A stretch of 8,865 bases of DNA, from assembly GCF_000966975.1 (NCBI RefSeq), contig NZ_JZWV01000881.1, positions 1 to 8,865 on the forward strand, read 5' to 3'. Origin of the DNA: Streptomyces katrae. Lineage in GTDB: Bacteria > Actinomycetota > Actinomycetes > Streptomycetales > Streptomycetaceae. Shown in pieces: positions 1 through 5,601 of the stretch. Under the pieces are notes generated by a model. The model searched no databases. It was not told the origin of the DNA and saw nothing but the letters and a program-made list of their open reading frames with translations. A program made the translations under genes and the position numbers. Position 1 is the stretch's first letter; the number at the start of each line of letters is the position of its first letter.

Positions 1-1
1 G

Positions 2-103
2 TCCCGGCACTACCTCGGACAGGACCCGCCGCCCGAGCCGGCCGAGGTGGTGCGGCTGGTCGTGCGGATCGCCGCCGAGAAGGTCGTCGCGATCTCGCTC
101 TAG
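2..103 (+). CDS. C-terminal end of an unrecognised protein (partial)
   Basis: An open frame enters from the left edge and ends at TAG 101-103. It gives 33 residues beginning SRHYLGQDPPPEPAEVV and ending in a Val/Ile/Ala-rich helix, EKVVAISL. Codon third positions are almost all G or C, as in the neighbouring genes, which supports real coding. A Pro-rich turn followed by a hydrophobic, probably amphipathic helix would fit the C-terminus of many helical proteins, including a TetR-type regulator, but too little is visible to name a family. The gene converges on the PH-domain gene that follows. No function is assigned. Confidence 0.55.
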   Translation, partial: SRHYLGQDPPPEPAEVVRLVVRIAAEKVVAISL

Positions 104-131
104 TCCAGGACTCCGGTGCCCGTACCGGGGC

Positions 132-160
132 CGGACGCGGCCCCCGGCCGGCGGCGTCCG
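132..160. terminator. Possible bidirectional terminator between convergent genes
   Basis: A 7-bp perfect inverted repeat (CGGACGC 132-138, GCGTCCG 154-160) encloses a 15-nt GC-rich loop. It lies just after the left-edge gene stop (103) and next to the stop of the minus-strand gene (161-163). There is no U-tract, which is usual for Streptomyces hairpins. The position between two convergent stops is the main support; in such GC-rich DNA a 7-bp stem alone is weak. Confidence 0.35.
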
Positions 161-781
161 TCAGACGACCAGCAGCACGCCGAGCGCCACCGCGCCCAGC
201 ACCGCCGGGACGATGATCTCCCAGGCCCACCGCACGCGGACCGACCCCTGCGCGCCCGGCCGGGCGGCGCCGCGCTCGGCCAGCTCGGTCAGCTCGTCCA
301 CGGCCTTGTCGGCGGACGCCCGGGCGACCGGCGCCGCCTTGTCCCCGGCGCCGCCCGCGCCCCCGCCGCCCAGCGCCTCGCGCCGGCCGGCGGAGCGGTT
401 CGCCTTCTTCCGCTCGCGCAGCGACACCGGCACCGACCAGAGCTGGTACTTCGCCCCGTCCGCCAGCACCTCCGCCGAGTACCCGGCGCGCACGGCGTCC
501 ACCACGCCCCACGGCAGCTCGATGGTCCGGAAGGGGTTGCGGACCCGCATCCGGTCCTCATTGGCGAAGACGGCCGGCCGGATGGTGAACGCCACGGTCA
601 GCGGCACGGCGCACAGCGCGGCGGCGAGCCCGATCCACCGGCCGTCGCCCACGCCGCGCACCACGGCGTCCCCGCACAGCCAGACGATCATCGCCAGGAT
701 CAGCACCCCGGTGACGACGGCCATGGGGGAGCGGTAGACGCGGTCTGCATAGGCCGGCTCATGGGCGGAGGGTGTGCTCAT
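161..781 (-). CDS. PH-like (bPH) domain membrane protein
   Basis: The product is 206 aa from ATG 781 (MSTPSAHEPAYADRVYRSP). A GTG 12 codons upstream (817) also keeps the frame, but the ATG start gives the more natural N-terminus. Two hydrophobic segments lie at about residues 20-42 and 49-66. They are followed by a compact stretch (about 67-122: RPAVFANEDRMRVRNPF, then IELPWGVVDAVRAGY and YQLWSVPVSL) typical of small bacterial pleckstrin-homology-like domains of actinobacterial membrane proteins. Next come a Gly/Ala-rich charged linker (about 123-180) and a last transmembrane helix (187-205) that ends the protein. The probable topology places the PH-like fold at the membrane. The ligand and biological role are unknown. 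The gene is divergent from deoC and shares its upstream region, but no functional tie to deoxyribose metabolism is evident. Confidence 0.8.
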   Translation of the reverse strand: MSTPSAHEPAYADRVYRSPMAVVTGVLILAMIVWLCGDAVVRGVGDGRWIGLAAALCAVPLTVAFTIRPAVFANEDRMRVRNPFRTIELPWGVVDAVRAGYSAEVLADGAKYQLWSVPVSLRERKKANRSAGRREALGGGGAGGAGDKAAPVARASADKAVDELTELAERGAARPGAQGSVRVRWAWEIIVPAVLGAVALGVLLVV

Positions 782-811
782 GCCGCCGATTGTGCCGCAT
801 GGCCGCCCGGC

Positions 812-840
812 GGCCACCGGTGCACGGTGGCCGGTGCACC
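812..840. promoter_or_regulatory. Inverted and direct repeats upstream of deoC, candidate operator
   Basis: A perfect 7-bp inverted repeat (GGCCACC 812-818, GGTGGCC 826-832; 7-nt spacer) overlaps a 9-bp direct repeat (CCGGTGCAC at 817-825 and 831-839). The hexamer GTGCAC, itself a palindrome, occurs at 820-825, 834-839 and 864-869. The site lies about 40-65 bp upstream of the predicted deoC -35 and in front of the PH-domain gene, so it could be an operator or activator site for either. No regulator gene is visible in the window, and the function is inferred only from repeat structure and position. Confidence 0.35.
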
Positions 841-876
841 GATGACGGACGTCACGCGCAGATGTGCACGAGGGGG

Positions 877-912
877 GTGACAGGTCGCTACGCGCGTAGA
901 TATGCTCATCTG
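877..912 (+). promoter_or_regulatory. Predicted leaderless promoter of the deoC operon
   Basis: A -35-like GTGACA (877-882) is separated by 18 nt from a -10-like TATGCT (901-906). Six nucleotides later comes GTG at 913, where transcription would be expected to begin. This is the usual geometry of leaderless actinobacterial promoters. The alternative start ATG 919 has GGTGA only about 3 nt upstream, too close for a normal Shine-Dalgarno, which also favours leaderless initiation. It is a prediction from hexamers and spacing only. Confidence 0.5.
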
Positions 913-1881
913 GTGACCATGCCCACCACCCTCACCGCATTCGCTGACGTGACGACGTCCGACAGCGCGCTGCGCCGCTTCCTGCACGGGCTGCCCGGCG
1001 TCGACGCAGTCGGACTGGAGGCCCGCGCGGCCTCCCTCGGCACCCGCTCGATCAAGACGACGGCCAAGGCGTACGCCATCGACCTGGCCATCTCGATGAT
1101 CGACCTGACGACGCTCGAGGGTGCGGACACCCCGGGCAAGGTCCGGTCGCTCGCCGCCAAGGCCGTCCACCCCGACCCCCTCGACCGGACGACGCCCATG
1201 ACCGCCGCGGTCTGCGTCTACCCCGACATGGTGGCCACCGCCAAGGCGGCCCTGAACGGCGCCGACGTCAAGGTCGCCTCCGTCGCCACCGCCTTCCCCG
1301 CGGGCCGCGCCGCCCTGCCGGTCAAGCTGGCCGACACCCGTGACGCCGTCGCCGCCGGCGCCGACGAGATCGACATGGTCATCGACCGTGGCGCCTTCCT
1401 CGCCGGCCGCTACCTGGAGACGTACGAGCTGATCAAGGCCGTGAAGGAGGCGTGCGTCCGCCCCGACGGGACCGCGGCCCGCCTCAAGGTCATCTTCGAG
1501 ACCGGCGAGCTGTCGACGTACGACAACATCCGCCGCGCCTCCTGGATCGGCATGCTCGCGGGCGCCGACTTCATCAAGACCTCCACCGGCAAGGTCGGCG
1601 TCAACGCCACCCCCGCCAACACCCTGCTCATGCTCGAAGCCGTCCGCGACTTCAAGGCGCAGACTGGAATCCAGATCGGCGTGAAGCCGGCCGGCGGCAT
1701 CCGGACCACCAAGGACGCCATCAAGTTCCTGGTCCTGGTCAACGAGACCGCGGGCGAGGACTGGCTGACGAACGAGTGGTTCCGCTTCGGCGCCTCCAGC
1801 CTGCTGAACGACCTGCTCATGCAGCGCCAGAAGCTGAGCACCGGGCGTTACTCCGGACCCGACTACGTGACGGTGGACTGA
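913..1881 (+). CDS. deoC: Deoxyribose-phosphate aldolase
   Basis: DeoC (DERA) is a class I cytosolic aldolase that cleaves 2-deoxy-D-ribose 5-phosphate into glyceraldehyde 3-phosphate and acetaldehyde, the last step of deoxynucleoside catabolism. The 322-aa product has the long form seen in actinobacteria and animals rather than the roughly 250-260 aa E. coli form. The TIM-barrel signature motifs are intact: DEIDMVID with the catalytic Asp at 154, DFIKTSTGK with the Schiff-base Lys at 222, and GVKPAGGIRTT with the assisting Lys at 258. GTG 913 is preferred because the promoter appears to place the transcript start there; ATG 919 (MPTTLTAF) is only two codons later and may be the annotated start elsewhere. 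The reading frame is open further upstream to 772, but that part runs through the repeats and the promoter. It is the first gene of an operon with two aldehyde dehydrogenase genes, the next starting 5 nt after its stop. Confidence 0.95.
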   Translation: MTMPTTLTAFADVTTSDSALRRFLHGLPGVDAVGLEARAASLGTRSIKTTAKAYAIDLAISMIDLTTLEGADTPGKVRSLAAKAVHPDPLDRTTPMTAAVCVYPDMVATAKAALNGADVKVASVATAFPAGRAALPVKLADTRDAVAAGADEIDMVIDRGAFLAGRYLETYELIKAVKEACVRPDGTAARLKVIFETGELSTYDNIRRASWIGMLAGADFIKTSTGKVGVNATPANTLLMLEAVRDFKAQTGIQIGVKPAGGIRTTKDAIKFLVLVNETAGEDWLTNEWFRFGASSLLNDLLMQRQKLSTGRYSGPDYVTVD

Positions 1882-1886
1882 TCACC

Positions 1887-3323
1887 ATGGCATCCCTCTT
1901 CGAGTACGCACCGGCTCCCGAGTCCCGCTCGGTCGTCGACATCGCCCCCTCCTACGGGCTCTTCATCGACGGCGAGTTCACCGACGCCGCCGACGGCAAG
2001 GTCTTCAAGACCGTCAGCCCCTCCAGCGAGGAAGTCCTGGCCGAGGTCGCCCAGGCCGGTGCCGCCGACGTCGACCGCGCCGTGAAGGCCGCCCGCCGCG
2101 CCTTCGAGAAGTGGTCCGCGCTGCCCGGCTCCGAGCGCGCCAAGTACCTCTTCCGCATCGCCCGGATCATCCAGGAGCGCAGCCGCGAGCTCGCCGTCCT
2201 GGAGACCCTCGACAACGGCAAGCCGATCAAGGAGACCCGCGACGCGGACCTCCCCCTGGTCGCCGCGCACTTCTTCTACTACGCGGGCTGGGCCGACAAG
2301 CTCGACCACGCGGGCTACGGCGCGAACCCGCGCCCCCTCGGCGTGGCCGGCCAGGTCATCCCGTGGAACTTCCCGCTGCTGATGCTCGCGTGGAAGATCG
2401 CCCCGGCGCTCGCCACCGGCAACACCGTCGTCCTCAAGCCGGCGGAGACCACCCCCCTCTCGGCGCTGTTCTTCGCGGACATCTGCCGCCAGGCCGGTCT
2501 CCCCAAGGGCGTCGTCAACATCATCCCCGGCTACGGGGACGCGGGCGCCGAACTCGTCGCCCACCCCGACGTCAACAAGGTCGCCTTCACCGGCTCCACC
2601 GCGGTCGGCAAGGCCATCGCCCGCCAGATCGCCGGCACCGACAAGAAGGTCACCCTGGAGCTGGGCGGCAAGGGCGCGAACATCGTCTTCGACGACGCCC
2701 CCATCGACCAGGCCGTCGAGGGCATCGTCACAGGCATCTTCTTCAACCAGGGCCAGGTCTGCTGCGCGGGCTCCCGCCTGCTGGTCCAGGAGTCGATCCA
2801 CGACGAGCTCCTCGACTCCCTCAAGCGCCGCCTGAGCACCCTGCGCCTGGGCGACCCGCTGGACAAGAACACCGACATCGGCGCGATCAACTCCGCCGAG
2901 CAGCTCGCCCGGATCACGGCCCTGGCCGACACGGGCGAGGCCGAGGGCGCCGAGCGCTGGTCCCCGGCCTGCGAGCTGCCGTCCTCCGGCTACTGGTTCG
3001 CCCCGACGCTCTTCACGAACGTCACCCAGGCGCACACCGTCGCCCGTGACGAGATCTTCGGCCCGGTCCTGTCCGTGCTGACGTTCCGCACCCCGGACGA
3101 GGCCGTCGCCAAGGCCAACAACAGCCAGTACGGCCTGTCCGCCGGCATCTGGACGGAGAAGGGCTCCCGCATCCTCGCGGTCGCCAACAAGCTCCGCGCG
3201 GGTGTGGTGTGGGCGAACACGTTCAACAAGTTCGACCCGACCTCGCCCTTCGGCGGCTACAAGGAGTCGGGCTTCGGCCGCGAGGGCGGCCGCCACGGTC
3301 TGGAGGCCTACCTCGATGTCTGA
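1887..3323 (+). CDS. NAD(P)-dependent aldehyde dehydrogenase
   Basis: This is a full-length aldehyde dehydrogenase (478 aa; family usually about 480-500) that oxidises an aldehyde to the acid with NAD(P)+. All canonical residues are present: PWNFP with the oxyanion Asn at 161, VLKPAE with the cofactor-binding Lys at 184, FTGSTAVGK around 230, LELGGKG with the general-base Glu at 258, GQVCCAGSR with the nucleophilic Cys at 292, and EIFGPV with the cofactor Glu at 389. It starts at ATG 1887 (MASLFEYAPAPE), 5 nt after the deoC stop, with a weak ribosome site (GGTGG near 1872-1876) inside the end of deoC. The downstream gene overlaps its last codons. Substrate specificity cannot be read from the sequence. 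Acetaldehyde made by DeoC is the obvious candidate because the genes form one operon. The N-terminal region and the FFYYAGWADKL segment resemble ALDH16-type enzymes and also recur in the next gene. Confidence 0.93.
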   Translation: MASLFEYAPAPESRSVVDIAPSYGLFIDGEFTDAADGKVFKTVSPSSEEVLAEVAQAGAADVDRAVKAARRAFEKWSALPGSERAKYLFRIARIIQERSRELAVLETLDNGKPIKETRDADLPLVAAHFFYYAGWADKLDHAGYGANPRPLGVAGQVIPWNFPLLMLAWKIAPALATGNTVVLKPAETTPLSALFFADICRQAGLPKGVVNIIPGYGDAGAELVAHPDVNKVAFTGSTAVGKAIARQIAGTDKKVTLELGGKGANIVFDDAPIDQAVEGIVTGIFFNQGQVCCAGSRLLVQESIHDELLDSLKRRLSTLRLGDPLDKNTDIGAINSAEQLARITALADTGEAEGAERWSPACELPSSGYWFAPTLFTNVTQAHTVARDEIFGPVLSVLTFRTPDEAVAKANNSQYGLSAGIWTEKGSRILAVANKLRAGVVWANTFNKFDPTSPFGGYKESGFGREGGRHGLEAYLDV

Positions 3324-4212
3324 GTCCTCGGCGCGTCTGGGCGTCTTCAAGACCTACAAGCTGTACGTCGGGGGCAAGTTCCCCCGCTCCGAGAGCGGCC
3401 GGGTGTACGAGGTGAGCGACTCCAAGGGCAACTGGCTGGCCAACGCCCCGCTGTCCTCCCGCAAGGACGCCCGTGACGCGGTCGTCGCCGCACGCAAGGC
3501 CTTCGGCGGCTGGGCCGGGGCCACGGCCTACAACCGCGGCCAGATCCTCTACCGCATCGCCGAGATGCTGGAGGGCCGCCGCGACCAGTTCGTCCGCGAG
3601 GTCGGCGAGGCCGAGGGCCTGTCGAAGTCCAAGGCGGCGGCGGTCGTGGACGCGGCCATCGACCGCTGGGTCTGGTACGCGGGCTGGACCGACAAGATCG
3701 GCCAGGTCGTGGGCGGGGCCAACCCGGTCGCGGGCCCGTTCTTCAACCTCTCCACCCCGGAGCCGACCGGCGTCGTCACGGTCGTGGCCCCGCAGGACTC
3801 GTCCTTCCTGGGCCTGGTCTCGGTGATCGCCCCCGTGATCGCGACGGGCAACACCGCCGTCGTCATCGCCAGCGAGAAGGCCCCGCTGCCCGCCCTGTCC
3901 CTGGGCGAGGTGCTGGCCACCTCCGACCTGCCGGGCGGCGTCGTCAACATCCTCTCCGGCAAGGCCGCCGAGATGGGCCCGCACCTCGCGGCCCACCAGG
4001 ACGTCAATGCGATCGACCTCGCGGGCGCCGGCACGGCCCTCGCCAAGGAGCTGGAGATCGCCGCCGCGGACAACCTCAAGCGCGTCCTGCGTCCACAGCC
4101 TGTGGACGACTGGACCGCCGACCCGGGCACGTCCCGCATGACGGCGTTCCTGGAGACCAAGACGGTCTGGCACCCCACCGGATCGCTGGGCTCGGGCGGC
4201 TCCTCCTACTAG
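3316..4212 (+). CDS. Shortened, catalytically dead aldehyde dehydrogenase paralogue
   Basis: The 298-aa product aligns without gaps to the preceding aldehyde dehydrogenase around residues 155-195 but has lost its active site. PWNF becomes PQDS (Asn161 to Asp161), VLKPAE becomes VIASEK (Lys184 to Ile184), the FTGS cofactor motif reads LAGA, and the LELGGKG Glu region is replaced by NLKRVLRPQ. The protein ends soon after with a Gly/Ser-rich tail, so the whole catalytic-Cys domain is missing. The shared motif WYAGWTDKI near residue 115 shows common descent. The frame is clean and coding-biased to TAG 4212, so this is a maintained gene rather than a fresh pseudogene. It starts at ATG 3316, overlapping the upstream stop by 8 bp, which implies translational coupling. 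Two-domain ALDH16 enzymes carry a comparable inactive second domain, so a structural-subunit role with the upstream enzyme is inferred. Confidence 0.85.
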   Translation: MSESSARLGVFKTYKLYVGGKFPRSESGRVYEVSDSKGNWLANAPLSSRKDARDAVVAARKAFGGWAGATAYNRGQILYRIAEMLEGRRDQFVREVGEAEGLSKSKAAAVVDAAIDRWVWYAGWTDKIGQVVGGANPVAGPFFNLSTPEPTGVVTVVAPQDSSFLGLVSVIAPVIATGNTAVVIASEKAPLPALSLGEVLATSDLPGGVVNILSGKAAEMGPHLAAHQDVNAIDLAGAGTALAKELEIAAADNLKRVLRPQPVDDWTADPGTSRMTAFLETKTVWHPTGSLGSGGSSY

Positions 4213-4241
4213 GAACCCCGCCCCACGGCCCCACGTGAACC

Positions 4242-4278
4242 GGCCCCGGCAGCCAATCCCCCCCGTGCTGCCGGGGCC
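4242..4278. terminator. Strong hairpin terminator after the deoC operon
   Basis: A 12-bp perfect stem (GGCCCCGGCAGC 4242-4253 with GCTGCCGGGGCC 4267-4278) encloses a 13-nt C-rich loop, 30 bp after the operon's last stop. It lies between convergent genes and probably stops transcription from both sides. There is no poly-U run. The right arm is duplicated directly downstream (4284-4295), so the left arm can pair with either copy. Confidence 0.8.
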
Positions 4279-4300
4279 TTCGCGCTGCCGGGGCCTTCGC
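4267..4300 (+). repeat. 17-bp perfect tandem duplication in the terminator
   Basis: The 17-mer GCTGCCGGGGCCTTCGC occurs twice head to tail (4267-4283 and 4284-4300). Each copy contains the full 12-nt right arm of the hairpin, so the terminator has two competing pairings. It is noncoding DNA lying before the stop of the secreted-protein gene at 4313. Confidence 0.95.
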
Positions 4301-4312
4301 GCGCCGGTACGG

Positions 4313-4666
4313 CTACCCCTTCGGCAGGACCGGCCCCAGCAGCGAGGAGACGGCCGCCTCCGGGATCTCCTTCACCGACGGCCCCTGCGTCAGCACCCCC
4401 GTGACCATCGTGGTCCCCACCGCAGGGAAGTCGGCCACCTTCGTGCCCACCCCGTTGTCGAGGGGGTCCACGCCGGTGTGGGCGAGGGGGTTCACCTTCA
4501 GGTTGGCGATCGGGTCGACGACCCCGGAGACGGCCGCCGCCGGGTCCAGCTCACCGGCCTGCGCCCCGCCGGCCGCCATGGCCAGGGCCGCCCCGGCCAG
4601 GGAGAGGGTCAGTCCGGCGGAGCGGAGCCGCTGCGGAGAGGGGTCGGAGGCTGCGTGACGTGCCAT
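4313..4666 (-). CDS. Small secreted protein of unknown function
   Basis: The product is 117 aa from ATG 4666 (MARHAASDPSPQRLRS), chosen because GGCGGGA lies about 5 nt upstream as a ribosome site and because the signal peptide then begins properly; the open frame extends to 4822 only as noncoding-looking sequence. A Sec-type signal peptide is clear: a basic N-region with Arg14 and Arg16, a hydrophobic core at about 17-33 (LTLSLAGAALAMAAGG), and a likely cleavage after AQA at 37. The mature part is about 80 aa, has no Cys, and contains a loose repetition of V-D/N-P-I/L (VDPIANLK, VNPLAHTG, VDPLDNG at about residues 50-73). It would be exported to the wall or medium. I do not recognise a family. 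It is convergent with the deoC operon and divergent from the uridine kinase gene. Confidence 0.75.
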   Translation of the reverse strand: MARHAASDPSPQRLRSAGLTLSLAGAALAMAAGGAQAGELDPAAAVSGVVDPIANLKVNPLAHTGVDPLDNGVGTKVADFPAVGTTMVTGVLTQGPSVKEIPEAAVSSLLGPVLPKG

Positions 4667-4702
4667 TGGTTCCCGCCTGTGGTCGTAGTCGCGTGCGCAC
4701 AC

Positions 4703-4732
4703 AGCGTAGTCGAGGGGGAGTCTCCGGTTCCA
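4703..4732 (-). promoter_or_regulatory. Possible promoter of the secreted-protein gene
   Basis: On the minus strand, TGGAAC (plus positions 4727-4732) and TACGCT (4703-4708) are separated by 18 nt. They would place the transcript start near 4697, leaving a leader of about 30 nt with the GGCGGGA ribosome site. The TACGCT box is a reasonable Streptomyces -10. The prediction rests on hexamer matches only. Confidence 0.35.
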
Positions 4733-4809
4733 ACCCACCGTGTGAGACCGGTCGCAGGGGCTGTCGGCAGTGTGTTGATACGCCGGGTAATGCCGCACAC
4801 TGGTCTCCC

Positions 4810-5514
4810 GTGAGCTGTTCATCTCCCCTCCCGACGCGCGTCGTGCTCCTGACCGGTCCCTCGGGTTCCGGCAAGTCCTCGCTGGCGGCCCGCTCGGGGC
4901 TGCCCGTACTGCGCCTGGACGACTTCTACAAGGAGGGGACGGATCCGACCCTCCCCCTGGTCGAGGGCAGCTCGGACATCGACTGGGACTCGCCGCAGTC
5001 CTGGGACGCCGACGTCGCCGTGGCCGCCGTCGCCGAACTCTGCCGGTCCGGCCGCACCGAGGTCCCCGTCTATGACATCGCGACCAGCTCCCGCACCGGC
5101 ACCGAGACCCTGGACATCTCCCGCACCCCGCTGTTCATCGCGGAGGGCATCTTCGCCGCGGACATCGCCGCCCGCTGCCAGGAGCTCGGCATCCTCGCCG
5201 ACGCGATCTGCCTGCGCGGCCGGCCCTCCACCACCTTCCGCCGGCGACTGGCCCGCGACCTGCGCGAGGGCCGCAAGTCCCTGCCGTTCCTGCTGCGCCG
5301 GGGCCTGCGCCTGATGCGGGCCGAGCGCGGCATCGTCGCCCGCCACGTCGCCCTCGGCGCCCACGCCTGCGGCGGCGACGAGGCCCTGGGAGGCCCTGGG
5401 CCGGCTCGCCGCGGCGGCCGCGGGCCGCCACCGCTCGGCGAGCACCGCGGCGGCGGCGTAGCCCCGCGCACGCAAAAAGAGGAGGCGGGACCAAGCGGAC
5501 CCCCGGCCGCCTGA
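4810..5514 (+). CDS. Uridine kinase-like P-loop kinase with frameshifted C-terminus
   Basis: A cytosolic nucleoside kinase of the uridine kinase/phosphoribulokinase-like class, expected to phosphorylate uridine (or cytidine) to the monophosphate. It starts at GTG 4810 (MSCSSPLPTRVVLLTG). The Walker A loop is GPSGSGKS at 16-23, followed by RLDDFYKEG at 35-43, SSDIDWD at 54-60, YDIATSSRT near 88 and IAEGIFAAD at 110-118; a basic lid-like stretch FRRRLARDLREGRK lies at 143-156. After Gly194 the frame is altered by a perfect 10-bp tandem duplication (5381-5400). As read, the protein ends in 40 Gly/Pro/Arg-rich residues at TGA 5512-5514 (234 aa). Removing one copy restores GRLAAAAAGRHR and a stop at 5459-5461 (213 aa), the kind of Ala-rich end expected here. 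The kinase core is intact, so activity may survive. There is no clear Shine-Dalgarno; a leaderless start is possible. Uridine specificity is inferred from family resemblance. Confidence 0.85.
   Translation: MSCSSPLPTRVVLLTGPSGSGKSSLAARSGLPVLRLDDFYKEGTDPTLPLVEGSSDIDWDSPQSWDADVAVAAVAELCRSGRTEVPVYDIATSSRTGTETLDISRTPLFIAEGIFAADIAARCQELGILADAICLRGRPSTTFRRRLARDLREGRKSLPFLLRRGLRLMRAERGIVARHVALGAHACGGDEALGGPGPARRGGRGPPPLGEHRGGGVAPRTQKEEAGPSGPPAA
5381..5400 (+). repeat. 10-bp perfect tandem duplication causing a frameshift
   Basis: AGGCCCTGGG occurs twice in direct succession (5381-5390, 5391-5400) inside the uridine kinase gene. Ten is not a multiple of three, so the downstream frame shifts. With one copy removed the frame continues as DEALGRLAAAAAGRHRSAS and stops at TAG 5459-5461. 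It is either a recent replication-slippage mutation or a sequencing or assembly error. Confidence 0.9.
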
Positions 5515-5521
5515 TCCCGCC
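5484..5521 (+). terminator. Weak hairpin at the end of the uridine kinase gene
   Basis: A 7-bp inverted repeat (GGCGGGA 5484-5490, TCCCGCC 5515-5521) with a long GC-rich loop lies just downstream of the ancestral stop at 5461 and overlaps the frameshifted C-terminus. It would follow the gene properly if the stop at 5461 is the original one. The loop of 24 nt makes it a modest candidate. Confidence 0.3.
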
Positions 5522-5539
5522 CCCATCCCCCCCATGGCC

Positions 5540-5563
5540 TCCGTCCCACCCCCGTAGGACGGA
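5540..5563. terminator. Possible bidirectional terminator between uridine kinase and sigQ
   Basis: A 7-bp perfect stem (TCCGTCC 5540-5546, GGACGGA 5557-5563) with a 10-nt loop lies about 40 bp past the sigQ stop on its strand and after the kinase gene. It sits between convergent genes and has a compact loop, but no U-tract. Confidence 0.45.
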
Positions 5564-5601
5564 CCCCCTGGCCGGTGGTCTGTGGTCTGTGATGTGTGGT
5601 G

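Noticed and set aside
772..912. N-terminal extension of deoC
   Set aside because: The frame is open, but this stretch is Arg/Cys-rich, overlaps the divergent gene start, and contains the promoter and repeats.
1863..3350. A 495-codon open frame on the minus strand opposite the aldehyde dehydrogenase
   Set aside because: It is antisense to a gene with intact catalytic motifs, its composition is Gly/Ala/Val/Asp/Arg-biased without domains, and long antisense frames are normal in high-GC coding DNA.
3316..4212. A recently broken pseudogene fragment of an aldehyde dehydrogenase
   Set aside because: The frame is uninterrupted with normal codon bias, the overlap with the upstream gene is coupled, and the losses are spread across several motifs as in long-standing pseudoenzymes.
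4667..4822. Upstream extension of the secreted protein
   Set aside because: It would bury the signal peptide 52 residues inside the protein and overlaps the kinase gene start; ATG 4666 has a ribosome site.
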